Both the position numbers and the translations under genes were made by a program. Below are positions 22,583 through 32,316 of a DNA stretch of 64,000 nt, piece after piece; the stretch's first letter is position 1; each line of letters starts with the position of its first letter. This DNA is from Candidatus Melainabacteria bacterium (GTDB taxonomy: Bacteria > Cyanobacteriota > Vampirovibrionia > Gastranaerophilales > Gastranaerophilaceae), in contig CP091731.1 in assembly GCA_022009935.1 (NCBI GenBank), forward strand, positions 248,001 through 312,000, written 5' to 3'. The notes under the pieces are model-generated. The model was given only the letters and a program-made list of their open reading frames with translations, had not been told where the DNA came from and did not search any database.

Positions 22583-23428
22583 CTATTTTTTATATTGAAT
22601 ACGAAATAAATCTAAGGTGTTTTGAAGCAACATTACTATAGTCATAGGGCCTACACCTTTTGGAACCGGTGTAATAAATTTACATTTGTCAAAAACATCT
22701 TTAAAATTAACATCACCTGTAAGTTTGTTGTTTTTGTCACGGTTAATCCCAACGTCAATAATACAAACTTTATCTTTTATAAATGTAGAATTAATAAAAT
22801 TGGGTTTTCCAACTGCAGATATCAAAATATCTGCGGAATTTGTTATTTCTTTTAAGTTTTCAGTTTTTGAATGACAAACCGTAACAGTCGCATCATTGTT
22901 TAAAAGCAACGTTGACAAAGGTCTGCCAACAATGTTTGACCGTCCTATAATGACTGCATGCTTTCCTTTTATTTCAATATTGTAGGCATTTAATAATTTT
23001 AAAATGCCGCTTGGGGTACAAGCAACGCTATAAGGAGTCATATTTAATGCAAGTTTGCTAACATTATACGGATGGAAGCCATCCACATCTTTAATTGGTG
23101 AAATTGTTTCTATTATTTTATTTGGATTTATATGTTTTGGAAGTGGCATTTGTACAAGAATGGCATTAACTTTTGCATCCCCATTTAATTGGTTAATTAT
23201 TTCCAAAAGTTCAGCTTGATTTATATTTTCATCAAAATGTAAAACTTCTGACTCTATTCCAACTTCAAGACATCTTTTCTGTTTGTTTCTTACATATATT
23301 TGACTGGCATTATCGTTTCCGACAAGTATGACAACAAGTTTAGGTTTAACTTCCAATTTGTCAACTTCGTTTTTTATATCTTTTATTATTTCGTTTGCAA
23401 GACCTAAGCCATCAATAATAGTTGTCAT
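22583..23428 (-). CDS. folD: Bifunctional methylene-THF dehydrogenase/methenyl-THF cyclohydrolase
   Basis: Interconverts methylene-, methenyl- and formyl-tetrahydrofolate. Unbroken 281 residues. Catalytic Tyr and Lys lie in SQIYVRNKQKRC; further signatures are VNAILVQMPLPKHI, PIKDVDGFHPYNVSKL, CTPSGILKLL, the NADP-binding AVIIGRSNIVGRPLSTLLL, ILISAVGKPNFI and the ending TPVPKGVGPMTIVMLLQNTL. AAGGAGAATT before the ATG. Last gene of an operon with a CooC-like ATPase (8 bases upstream) and a MetE-like protein, which ties it to one-carbon metabolism and not only purine synthesis. Confidence 0.96.
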   Translation of the reverse strand: MTTIIDGLGLANEIIKDIKNEVDKLEVKPKLVVILVGNDNASQIYVRNKQKRCLEVGIESEVLHFDENINQAELLEIINQLNGDAKVNAILVQMPLPKHINPNKIIETISPIKDVDGFHPYNVSKLALNMTPYSVACTPSGILKLLNAYNIEIKGKHAVIIGRSNIVGRPLSTLLLNNDATVTVCHSKTENLKEITNSADILISAVGKPNFINSTFIKDKVCIIDVGINRDKNNKLTGDVNFKDVFDKCKFITPVPKGVGPMTIVMLLQNTLDLFRIQYKK

Positions 23429-23436
23429 AATTCTCC

Positions 23437-24181
23437 TTAAAAATTTTGCGGTAAATTAAATCTGGAGTACATATTTTTTAAGCTTTCTTTTATTTTATCA
23501 GAATTTTTTGTTGATTTATCAATGTTTTCATCATGGTCAATTATTCCAAAAATATCTAATTTACACTCGTTTAACAATTCATAAATATCATTTTTATAAG
23601 GTTCTTTTGCATTATTTAAAACAACTCCAATTTGACCGTTATATGCATATTTTGAAGAAAATTCGTAAATTCTTTTGGCAAGTTCAATAGAATTTCTATG
23701 TGGTTTTGAAATAATAAGAGCAAGGTCAATATTTGTGTCAACAAGTTGATATAAATATTTCAAATCAAATTCACAATCAAAAATAACAAAATCATAGTGA
23801 GAGATAAGTTTTAAAAGAGCATCATTGATTTGTTTTGTGATAGGACATCTGCAATCTTTTGAAGCAATGAGCCAAGAAACGATAATGTCAGTGTTGTCAT
23901 CCAGTTTGACAACAATATCTTCCAAAGCCCATTCGATATATTCTTGCTTTGTCATTTTTGAAGGAATGCCTGTTTTATACTCGTGTTTTTCCTGCTCGTA
24001 TCCCATAAATAGTATTTCTTATATCAAGACCAAAAGTGAAGCCCAATTCACATGTAAGGTCATTGTCAAACAACAAAATTGATTTATCAGGAAAATACTC
24101 CTTTAACAAATTCATAAAAGCTTTGACAATTGTTGTTTTGCCACTGCCACTTTTACCTGTTATAGCTATTGTTTTCGTCAT
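23437..24181 (-). CDS. CooC-like P-loop ATPase (metallocentre maturation family)
   Basis: SIMIBI-class ATPase. P-loop TGKSGSGKTTIVK (residues 8-20) differs from the usual deviant Walker A by KSGSGKT. Next LLFDNDLTCELGFTFG, switch-like DIVVKLDDNTDIIVSWLIASKDCRCP with a Cys-X-Cys pair near residues 110 and 112, then YDFVIFDCEFDLKYL (Walker B side) and ALIISKPHRNSIELAKRI. CooC proteins, which insert nickel into CO dehydrogenase, carry a metal-binding CxC at the same position; that supports this family over plain MinD/Mrp. One frame break near 24010. Starts three bases after the stop of the MetE-like gene. Confidence 0.8.
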
Positions 24182-24184
24182 AAT

Positions 24185-25267
24185 TTAAGATACTTTCTCA
24201 CTATATTTTTCTTTTATTTTTTCAACAAATTTCGAAGTCAACTTGCAAGCTTTCACTGCAAAGTTCTTTTGATAAACCGCCACATCCACAAGATGGTGTA
24301 AAATACTTTGTTTTATTAACACATCTTTATTTATACCTTTTTCTCAAGTTTTAATACAACGTTTTGAAATTTATTATCTAATATTTCAAGATTGACATTT
24401 TCAAGCTCATTTACATCTAAAGTTGGTACAATTCCCCAAGCAATAATTCCGCCTTTGTTAAGAAAATTTGATATATAGTTTGAATATAATTCAAGATTAT
24501 CAGAATAAGAATAAGCATCAAAATTGAGTATATCAACATTAGTTGAAGTGAGCATATCCCAAGGCATTTTGCCACAGCAATGGATTGCTGTAACGGCTCC
24601 ATAGGACTTAAATATATTTGCCATATCATTTAAAATATTTTTCACCATATTTATATCAATAGTCAAAAATGCACAAGTTCCAATATGACTCAAACTCGGT
24701 TCATCCATAAAAATAACAGGGGTAACATTTTTATTTGTTTTTTTTATTTCCTCAATTTGCCACAAAGCTTTTAATGTTAGAGTTTTAATGGCAATATCTC
24801 GCAAAGTGTCGTCATAAAAACGCTAACATTATTTTTATCAGTTAAGGAAGTTGAAAAGCTAAATGGTCCGACAATTTGCCCTTTTACAAAAGACAATGTT
24901 CGGTTATTTTTTATTTTGATAAAAATTTATCGAATGTTGAAGTATATGGTTTTGATATTTTATATTTTTCCAAGTTTGTAAAATCACCGCCAACAATAGC
25001 ATCATAATCCAAATAAAAATCTTCAAGAGCAAGAAAAAACTCATCACTTTCGTTATCAACAAAAAACTTGTTATTTTTTTTGTCATAAACAATCCGGGCA
25101 TATTTTGTAAAACTTGTGAAGTCATATCCTCAAGTTTATTGACATTTGCCATTTGTGGGAAACAAAGGCATATCATTAAAACATTCAAAAATCAAATCGA
25201 CACCTTCATCAGAATTTGTATGTGGCAAACTTCCAACTGCTGTTGCTATTAATGATGGTTTATTCAT
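24185..25267 (-). CDS. MetE/UROD-like corrinoid methyltransferase-family protein
   Basis: TIM-barrel protein of the uroporphyrinogen decarboxylase/cobalamin-independent methionine synthase superfamily. Starts MNKPSLIATAVGSLPHTNSDEGVDLIF. Further: FVKGQIVGPFSFS, PVIFMDEPSLSHIG, AVTAIHCCGKMPWDML (His and Cys of a zinc site), AWGIVPTLD, and near the end FTPSCGCGGLSKEL, the third Cys. About 350 residues, so it lacks the N-terminal half of MetE. Such proteins move methyl groups between corrinoid, folate or thiol carriers; the substrate is unknown. Several frame breaks (near 25140, 25060, 24900, 24810, 24340, 24250). GAGGGG lies upstream of the ATG. First gene of a three-gene operon. Confidence 0.75.
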
Positions 25268-25448
25268 AGTATCTAATTTCTTCCCCTCAAATCTAAATTT
25301 TGAAAATATGTTTAATTTTATCAAAACTATATTATTTTTTCAAATTTATTAATTTCTATAACAATTAATTTGGAAGGTATTGACTTTTAAATATCTTTTA
25401 AATACAATATTTATATATTTGGTCTTTAAATAATTGGGAGGTCTTGAA

Positions 25449-26917
25449 ATGCAAATTTCAAGTAATAAAAAATATTAGTGTTACCAATTTTACACAAACT
25501 TTGCAAACAAAAAACAATAAAGAAAAATTTAATAGTAACACCCAATATAGTTATCCTAGAGGTATATTGGCTTCAAGTTATGGAATTTTATTAAAAAAGG
25601 CGGATAAAACAACATTCAAAGGACGGGAACTTCGCAAAGCAAGTGATGTTGAAAAATTGTTAAATAAAATGGGAATAAAATCATCTTTTAAGGAAAGTTC
25701 CCTTGTTGCTGATTGTTCATATAAAATGGTAAAAGTTTTTGAGCGATATTTCGGGAAAAATCACTTCCAAAAAGAAATAAATTTCTTAAGTTTTAAAGAA
25801 GATGCACCAAATAAAGACACAAATTCTATACTTGGTTGGTTTAAACCATGGAACCATGCCGTTGAATTTAATAAAGATAATGATGACTTTGCATCAAAAG
25901 CAAAATTAAAAATAAATTCATTGATAAATAGAATAGTTCTTTATCAATCTACTTCAAGTTATTTATTACCATTTGCACACGAAATGGGACATTGTGACAC
26001 CATCAAAGAATTTTAGATACTTCAAGAACATATTCTTTTGCTAATAAATGTTGGGAAGCCTTAAGAAACAAAACTGTTCCTGAAGGTATTGGGAAAATTA
26101 TGACAAAATGGAAATTAGGTCTTTATGCAAATACAAATTTAAATGAACATATGGCTAATAGAATTGCAAGGGATATATGTAATAATTATGATAGCGACTA
26201 TGAATTGTATGAAGGTGATGAGGATGATTTAAAATATGCTGACATTTTCGACAGAAAATGGGGAAAACTTGACCCTCTTCATCCACAATCATATCTCGAT
26301 TTTTATGACCAACAAATTTGGAATGCAGGTGTTGGCGGATATATTGGAGGAGATGGTGAGTATCATAATCTAAAAATAAAAGAAGCTGAAGATAAAGCAA
26401 ACGAGTTTGTTGAAATGGCTGAAAAAATTGCAAAAAAAGAAGGTATAAAAATTGAAGATGTTGATTTATACAAGGTTAAAGAACTCTTAAATAATACAAA
26501 TATAAATTTAGAAATTAAACAAACAAATACTTTTAATACAAAACGTCAAAACATTTTAAAATTAATTGAAAAACCAAAACAAAAGTCTCTTGAATATTTA
26601 GAAGCAATTAAAAGTTACAATATTTTAGATAATGATGATTTTGAAAAACAAGTTTTTTGAACAATTTAGACAAATTGAATCTATGGATAATGAAGAAAAA
26701 GCCTTAGAAAGAGCAAATAATTTAGTGTGTGAATTATCAAGACATCATCATAACTTTGCTTTTTATTTATGGAGAAAGGATTATGCAGCAAGTTGCATCA
26801 AATTCTGATGACGAAAGAGATGAAACTTCCCTCATTGATAAAGTTTCTTCTTGGTTTTCAAAAAAAACACCTCAACAACACCAACAAGAACGTCAAAGAC
26901 AACATATGCTTTTTTAG
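25449..26917 (+). CDS. Tagged putative zinc metallopeptidase
   Basis: The ATG at 25449 has GGGAGG seven bases upstream and reads MQISSNKNISVTNF after one A-run correction. A Thr/Gln/Asn-rich stretch leads to DKTTFKGRELRKASDVEKLL, the Phe-Lys-Gly motif. Near residue 180 is LLPFAHEMGHCDTI, an HExxH zinc motif, and about 60 residues later NLNEHMANRIARDI offers a Glu as third ligand. The rest is acidic then Lys-rich helix, ending in a Gln/His-rich tail (PQQHQQERQRQ). Frame breaks near 25480, 26012, 26660 and 26770. The last segment (from 26783) has its own ribosome-like site and could be a separate 44-residue gene. No known peptidase family assigned. Confidence 0.55.
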
Positions 26918-26930
26918 AAAAGGATAAATT

Positions 26931-27163
26931 ATGATAAATAATATCTCACAATTGAATAATCTAAATATTTATAAATATCAAAACGGCAAAAAATTCCTAA
27001 TTTGTCTTTTTAAGGCTGATAGTATTCAAAATTCAGACAAAGAAAAGAAAAACAAAAAACAATTACTGTTTTATCGCTTTTATTGTGCTTAGTATCTGGA
27101 ATGTATTTTGGTTCTTTTTTTGAAAGCATTGTAAAGAAAACTAAGTGTGGTGGATGTCGTTAA
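26931..27163 (+). CDS. Small tagged single-TM protein (twin 1)
   Basis: MINNISQLNNLNIY, an Asn-rich start, reaches a Phe-Lys-Ala-Asp motif (FKADSIQNSDKEKKNKK), then after one A-run correction near 27060 a TM helix (TVLSLLLCLVSGMYFGSFF) and a short tail KKTKCGGCR with two cysteines. About 76 residues. The twin at 27181 has the same order: Asn-rich start, SFKSD, Lys/Asn linker, TM helix, short tail. AAGGATAAATT precedes the ATG. It follows the putative metallopeptidase by 13 bases, so they are probably co-transcribed. Confidence 0.6.
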
Positions 27164-27180
27164 AAGAAAGAAATGATTTT

Positions 27181-27414
27181 ATGATAACTCAAATAAATTT
27201 TAACAAACCAAATTATAATATAAAACAACATAATCAAAATAAAATTTATGATAATCTCTCTTTTAAAAGTGATTGTGTTGAGATATCAAAAAATAATTCA
27301 AATGAAAATAGTAATAATAAACTTAAAACAGCAGCCTTAATCGGACTTGGAATAATATTATTTTTTCTTGGATTTAGAATAGGCATAATTAATAATGTTA
27401 TGTTTAGAAATTAA
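27181..27414 (+). CDS. Small tagged single-TM protein (twin 2)
   Basis: Unbroken frame of 77 residues: MITQINFNKPNYNIKQHNQ, then YDNLSFKSDCVEIS with the Phe-Lys motif at residues 28-29, a Ser/Asn-rich linker, and a C-terminal TM helix (TAALIGLGIILFFLGFRIGI). It follows twin 1 by 17 bases. The two are paralogous in layout though little sequence outside the motif is shared. Start set at 27181 because the longer reading adds a Trp-rich stretch that overlaps twin 1. Confidence 0.65.
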   Translation: MITQINFNKPNYNIKQHNQNKIYDNLSFKSDCVEISKNNSNENSNNKLKTAALIGLGIILFFLGFRIGIINNVMFRN

Positions 27415-27418
27415 TCTC

Positions 27419-27761
27419 TCATTCTTTGTGCAAATTATACTTTCCCCACAATTTGTAACTAAAAAACATATCGTTTATTTTGATGTTGTAATCTTGCGAA
27501 ATGGAATTAAATCGTTTTATTAAAGCATTTTTTTGCAACATAAGTTCATTTGCAACAACAGCATTTTGACAGGCAATTGACAAAACTTTCAAATCATTAA
27601 TTTTAAGAGGCTGAGTGAATTTTAAAAGTTTTTCATTTATTATCTTACCCCATATTTCATTTATCAGTTCAGTTTGGTTTTGCGCCTTAATATTAAGACT
27701 TTTTTAATCCGTCAATAACCTCATCGATTGTTTGAAATTCTGTATATAATATTTTTTTCAT
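27419..27761 (-). CDS. DciA-like (DUF721) protein
   Basis: Starts MKKILYTEFQTIDEVIDGL; after one frame break near 27700 it continues LNIKAQNQTELINEIWGKIINEKLLKFTQPLKINDLKVLSIACQNAVVANELML, the DUF721 pattern (a Trp, then an H/F-T-xP-l element, a strand, then NAVVANEL) and ends NDMFFSYKLWG. DciA loads or supports the replicative helicase in bacteria without DnaC. About 113 residues. Convergent with the twin small TM genes, four bases apart. Confidence 0.65.
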
Positions 27762-27809
27762 AAAATATATGATATCATAAAATAAAAAAGCATAAAGGAC
27801 AATGAAATA

Positions 27810-28053
27810 ATGAGGCTTGACAAATTTTTAAAAGTATCACGCATAATAAAAGAAGAACGGTTGCAAACGAGGTTTCAGAAATGGGTTGCATTTTGGTGAA
27901 TGAAAACCTGCAAAACCATCAAAACAACTTAAAGTTGGTGATATTATAACCGTTGTTTCCAAAACATCACAATTTAAGTATAAAGTTGTTGAAGTACCGA
28001 GTCGAAACATTTCAATTCAAGAAGCAGCAACTTTGTATGAAAAATTAGATTGA
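27810..28053 (+). CDS. rqcP: S4-domain ribosome rescue factor RqcP-like
   Basis: [49 protein letters not shown] is the S4 RNA-binding domain in the form seen in B. subtilis RqcP (YabO) and Hsp15. RqcP works with RqcH in C-terminal Ala-tailing of stalled nascent chains on 50S subunits. About 80 residues as expected. GGAC precedes the ATG. Frame breaks near 27855 and 27905. The gene lies 83 bases before metK. Confidence 0.85.
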
Positions 28054-28078
28054 CAAAAAAAATTTATAGTATAATAAT
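28050..28078 (+). promoter_or_regulatory. Possible metK promoter
   Basis: TTGACA overlaps the rqcP stop codon; a TATAAT starts 14 bases after it and AATAAT 17 bases after it. Spacing of the better -10 is short, so this is a weak call. No SAM-riboswitch-like fold is possible in the 60-base leader. Confidence 0.3.
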
Positions 28079-28136
28079 CTTGATACAAACATGTAAATTG
28101 TAAAATATTTACATAAACCTATAGGAGAGAAAAGAA

Positions 28137-29413
28137 ATGACTTCAAAAAGATTCTTATTTACATCAGAGTCTGTGACAGAGGGACATCCTGACAAAGTTT
28201 GTGACCAAATTTCAGACGCTATTTTAGATGAATTTTTAACACAAGATTCAAAATCAAGAGTTGCAGCAGAAACATCTGTCACAACAAAGGAATGGTTTTG
28301 GTTTCAGGAGAAATAACTTCAAATTGTTATGTTGATATTCCACATGTTATAAGAAACACAATTAAAAAACATTGGTTACAATGGTGAAGAGGGTGGTGGT
28401 TTTGATTATAAAACCTGTGCTGTTTTAACAAGCATTGATGAACAATCTTCCGATATTTCAGGTGGTGTCAACAAAGCATTTGAAACACGAGATAATAATG
28501 CAAATGTTTCAAGTTCTGAAACTGAAGAACTGGGTGCAGGCGACCAAGGGATTATGTTTGGATACGCTTGTGATGAAACACCTGAATTGATGCCATTGCC
28601 AATAAGCTTGGCGCATAAACTTTCTTACAAGTTGGCACAAGTTCGCAAAGAAGGTGTTTTAAAATATCTTCGTCCTGACGGAAAATCACAAGTTACAGTT
28701 GAATATATCGACAACAAGCCAACAAGAATTGATACAGTTGTTATATCAACTCAACATGACCCTGAAATAAACGGGGTTTCAGATAATGAAAGAATTCAAG
28801 AAATAATACGCAACGATTTAATTAAATATGTTATTGATGCAGTATTTGAAAGTGAAAGCATAAAACCTGATAGCGACACAAAATATTTGATAAACCCATC
28901 AGGCAGATTTGTAATTGGCGGACCTCAAGGCGATGCCGGCTTGACAGGAAGAAAAATAATCGTTGACACTTATGGTGGTTATTCTCGTCATGGTGGCGGT
29001 GCTTTTTCAGGAAAAGACCCGACAAAAGTTGACCGTTCAGCTGCTTATGCTGCAAGGTATGTTGCAAAAAACATTGTTGCTGCCAAACTTGCTTCAAAAT
29101 GCGAAGTTGAAGTTGCTTATGCAATTGGGGTTGCAAAACCGGTTTCTGTTATGGTTGATACTTTTGGAACCGGTAAAATCAGTGATGATGAAATCGAAAA
29201 ATTGATTGAAGAAAATTTTGATTTATCACCTGCAGCAATTATAAGCCATTTTGATTTAAGAAATTTACCGGCAAAAAAATAATGGTAAATTCTATCAAAA
29301 ACTTGCAGCTTATGGACACATGGGAAGAACTGATTTTGAAGTACCTTTGGGAAAAACTTGATAAAGTCGCAACTTTAAAAGAACAAGCTTCAAAGTATGC
29401 AGCTTTAGTATAG
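28137..29413 (+). CDS. metK: S-adenosylmethionine synthetase
   Basis: Makes AdoMet from ATP and Met. N-terminal [24 protein letters not shown]; the [12 protein letters not shown] hexapeptide; [25 protein letters not shown]; and C-terminal [28 protein letters not shown] with [21 protein letters not shown], all canonical. About 415 residues with breaks repaired near 28290, 28365, 29280 and 29360. GGAGAG upstream of the ATG. AdoMet supply connects with the methyltransferases and radical-SAM BioB in the window. Confidence 0.96.
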
Positions 29414-29440
29414 TAAAGTTATTTTATTTTGTTAATATAA

Positions 29441-29473
29441 AAAACCGCTTATAACTCTAAGCGGTTTTTTTAG
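29441..29473 (+). terminator. Rho-independent terminator after metK
   Basis: AAACCGCTTA pairs with TAAGCGGTTT around a six-base loop, followed by a T run. The A run on the other side may let it serve the convergent carbonic anhydrase gene. Confidence 0.9.
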
Positions 29474-29486
29474 TTTTTTAGGTTAT

Positions 29487-30141
29487 TTATTTTAAAAATT
29501 CAACCTTACCACTATCAAGATGATAATATGCTGTCATAATTTTTAAGCCTTTGTTTTTAACATAGTTACTTAAAATTCTGTCTGATTTAATCAAATTGTC
29601 AGTGACAAGCAAAGCATTGTTTTTAATAGTAGATGTAAGTTTATCTTCTTTTGAGTTTTCATCGTACATTTTCAAAGCAGGTTCAATAGAATTTGTCAAA
29701 CTTGCTATGTATTTTGATTCATGAACATTGCTTAAAGCGGCAGTCACAGCACCGCAGTTTTCATGTCCCATAACAATAACAAGTTTCACACCTAAATGAA
29801 CTACAGCATATTCAACACTACCAATCACGTGATTGTCAAGAACATTTCCCGCATTTCGTATTTCAAAAAATATCGCCTAACCCTTGGTCAAAGATAAGAG
29901 AAGGTGGAACTCTTGAATCAGAACAAGTTATGACAACTGCAAAAGGATGTTGCATTTTTTCAAGTTCTTTTCTTCGTTCTTTCGTCTGGTCGGATGTTTT
30001 TCTTTCATTGTTTGAAATCTTAAATTTCCTGCTTTTAAAATTTTCAAAGCTTCATCAGAAGACAAATTTTTCACTTCATTTGCAAAACAACAATTAATTG
30101 AAAAAGATGCAAAACAAAGTAATAACAATAATTTTTTTCAT
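29487..30141 (-). CDS. Exported beta-class carbonic anhydrase
   Basis: Zinc enzyme hydrating CO2. It starts with a signal peptide ([18 protein letters not shown]), so it probably acts in the periplasm. The beta-class zinc site is present: [26 protein letters not shown] and [16 protein letters not shown], with the CxDxR and HxxC elements; IRNAGNVL is also intact. About 215 residues. The ribosome site AAGGAT precedes the ATG. Frame breaks near 30130, 30000 and 29870. Confidence 0.9.
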
Positions 30142-30193
30142 TCTAGTATCCTTATTTAAACTAATTTACATGAAAATTATAATACTAAAATAT

Positions 30194-30545
30194 TTATTTT
30201 TTTACTTTATTATTTTCATCAACCATGACAATACTTGGTGAAAAGTTTTGATATTCTTCAATTGTCATTGCAGCATAAGCAACAATTATGACTTTATCCC
30301 CAATGGCAACTTTTCTTGCAGCAGCTCCATTTAAACAAATGCAACCGGAATTTTTCTTGCCTTTTTATAATATAAGTTTGAAAACGTTCACCATTATTTA
30401 TATCTAAAATTTCAACTTTTTGGCCTTCAAACAATTTTGCTTCGTTTAAAAGTGTTTCATCTATTGTAATTGAGCCGACATAATTTAAATTTGCATCGGT
30501 TACTGTTGCTCTATGAATTTTACCATATAAAAAATCTATTAACAT
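30194..30545 (-). CDS. panD: Aspartate 1-decarboxylase (pyruvoyl proenzyme)
   Basis: Makes beta-alanine for pantothenate. Self-cleaving proenzyme: [21 protein letters not shown], with Gly-Ser cleavage in [22 protein letters not shown]-type loop ending [22 protein letters not shown]. About 117 residues. One frame break near 30355 in a T/A run. A TATAAT lies nine bases before the ATG, so the leader would be only a few bases. Confidence 0.93.
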
Positions 30546-30658
30546 AACGTTATTATTATAACAAAAACTAAAATAATATCAATAAAGTTATTAATATTTT
30601 TTAAATTAACTGGATTTTTTTAATTGTTTTAAGTAAAATTTATTATAAGAGGTGTAAT

Positions 30659-31839
30659 ATGACTAATTTAATGATAAGTATAATTATAAATGGCTTGATA
30701 TTATTGTTTACATATTTGCTTATTTTTATAATTTATTATACAAGTGTGGTTTTTTCCGGAAAACATATAGGCAAATTTCTAAATAAAATAGATAAAACAA
30801 AAGTCCATGAACAAAAACTTGCCGTTATCGTATATGCGAGTAACAATATCAAAAATCATGATATAACACGTTTGCTTGAAACATTAAATAATCAGGAATA
30901 CGAAAAAATAACTATTCATTGAATATAATACTTGACGGCTGCGATGATGAAACAGCTAATATGCTTGAATTTATAGGTGGTGCCAGAATTTATAGAACCG
31001 GCACACCAAACGCTCCAATTGGCAAAGATGTTGCAATTTCTGATGTTTTGGAACGTGCACTTGTCACTTCCAATGCTGAAGGATATGTGTTTTTGAATGC
31101 AAATAGAATGGTTTCTGAAAGATTTTTATCATCTGTAAATATTGCACTCAATTTAAATCCTGTTGTTGTCGGACTCACACAAATAGCCAATAAACCTTTA
31201 ACTTTATATGAAAAGGTTGTAAAAGCTATATTGGATTATAATAACATTATTATTAACCTTGGAAGAAGTGTTTTAAATTTGGCAACAAAACTTGATTCTG
31301 ACATTTGTGCTATTCGCTTGGAAGTGTTAAATGAAGTAAAATCTATTGATTTTTCAAGTGATGAAAATGAATTGAAATATACTTTTTGCTTGCAAAATTT
31401 GGATTTGCACCTGTTTTTAATCCGTACATTGTTACCAAAATTGATTCTGATAAATTTACTTTTAAAAATATTGGTCTAAAATGTAAACTAAATTTATTTT
31501 TAAAATGTTTACCTTTGATTTTTACATCTTTTAATAAAAAATTCACAGAACTAACTTTTTCACTTATTTCACCAAATTATATTTTTGCATTATGCATTTA
31601 TGCTGCAGTATTTGCTTTTTTCCTATACATACGTATTTACATACGATATTAAATTTGTTTGTTTCATAGGCGCAATAGGCATTTTATCTTTTATCGCATC
31701 TTTATATTTTGTTAAATTTAATGCAAAAGAAATATACTATTTATTACTATCTCCATTTATAAATAATTTGAAAAAACACGAAATTGCTTATCATCAAAAG
31801 CTTGAACTAAAAAAGCGCAAAATCCAATTGAAAAAATGA
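30659..31839 (+). CDS. GT2-like membrane protein with degenerate active site
   Basis: N-terminal TM helix (INGLILLFTYLLIFIIYYTS), then a cytosolic domain with the GT-A/GT2 plan: KLAVIVYASNN..ITRLLETLNNQEY, LNIILDGCDDETANM, IGKDVAISDVLERAL, EGYVFLNANRMVSERFL. The canonical metal-binding DxD reads Asn-Ala-Asn here (near residue 147). Later LTLYEKVVKAI and two C-terminal TM helices (IFALCIYAAVFAFF, FIGAIGILSFIASLYF) and a basic tail. About 390 residues. Frame breaks near 30920, 31395 and 31630. AGAGGTG precedes the ATG. Could be a glycosyltransferase with relaxed chemistry or a non-catalytic relative. Confidence 0.6.
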
Positions 31840-32233
31840 TAGTTAATGCCGTTGTTTCAGACGGTCGTATTGAATTAAATTGTGAATTGGATTTAATCCA
31901 AGAAGATGGCATGAGCAAAGTTGTGTTTAAGTTTAAACAAAAAAAATACGAAACAGACTCGTTCCTTCGCATGTATGATGCAATTGCCGACATAACAAAA
32001 AAAATTAAAAACACACGGTTTCAATTTTAAAATATGTCAAAATTGTAAATACTTCACTCCCTCATATTGACGGTTCTACCAATATGATTAAAGGTTTTTG
32101 CACAAGACCTGTTATGGAAGATGATAGATTGTTTGATGATAAAAAGTTATTATGGCAATGTTGTAAAAATTATATAATAAAAGACAAAGACAACATTGTT
32201 GAAATAAGCAAGTTAAAAAACAAAGCTGAATAA
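31836..32233 (+). CDS. Small Cys-cluster protein coupled to the GT2-like gene
   Basis: Its ATG overlaps the previous stop as ATGA. Starts MIVNAVVSDGRIELNCELDL, an acidic N-terminal domain, then after breaks near 32020 and 32075 a Cys cluster: KICQNCKYFTPS, MIKGFCTRP and WQCCKNYIIKD, likely one zinc site. About 130 residues. It could instead be the C-terminal domain of the preceding gene if the ATGA is an assembly artefact. Function unknown. Confidence 0.5.
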
Positions 32234-32316
32234 TCTCATATATTTATATTATTCCAAAAGAGTTTTTTAATAATATAATAAAAACATAATAAATATGTTT
32301 TTTGGGAGATAATGTT

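Noticed and set aside
28079..28136. SAM riboswitch before metK
   Set aside because: The leader is only about 60 bases, very A-rich, with no paired helices or terminator.
32243..32284. Terminator between 32233 and fliD
   Set aside because: TTATATTATT/AATAATATAA can pair, but the stem is all A/T with a 15-base loop, too weak to call.
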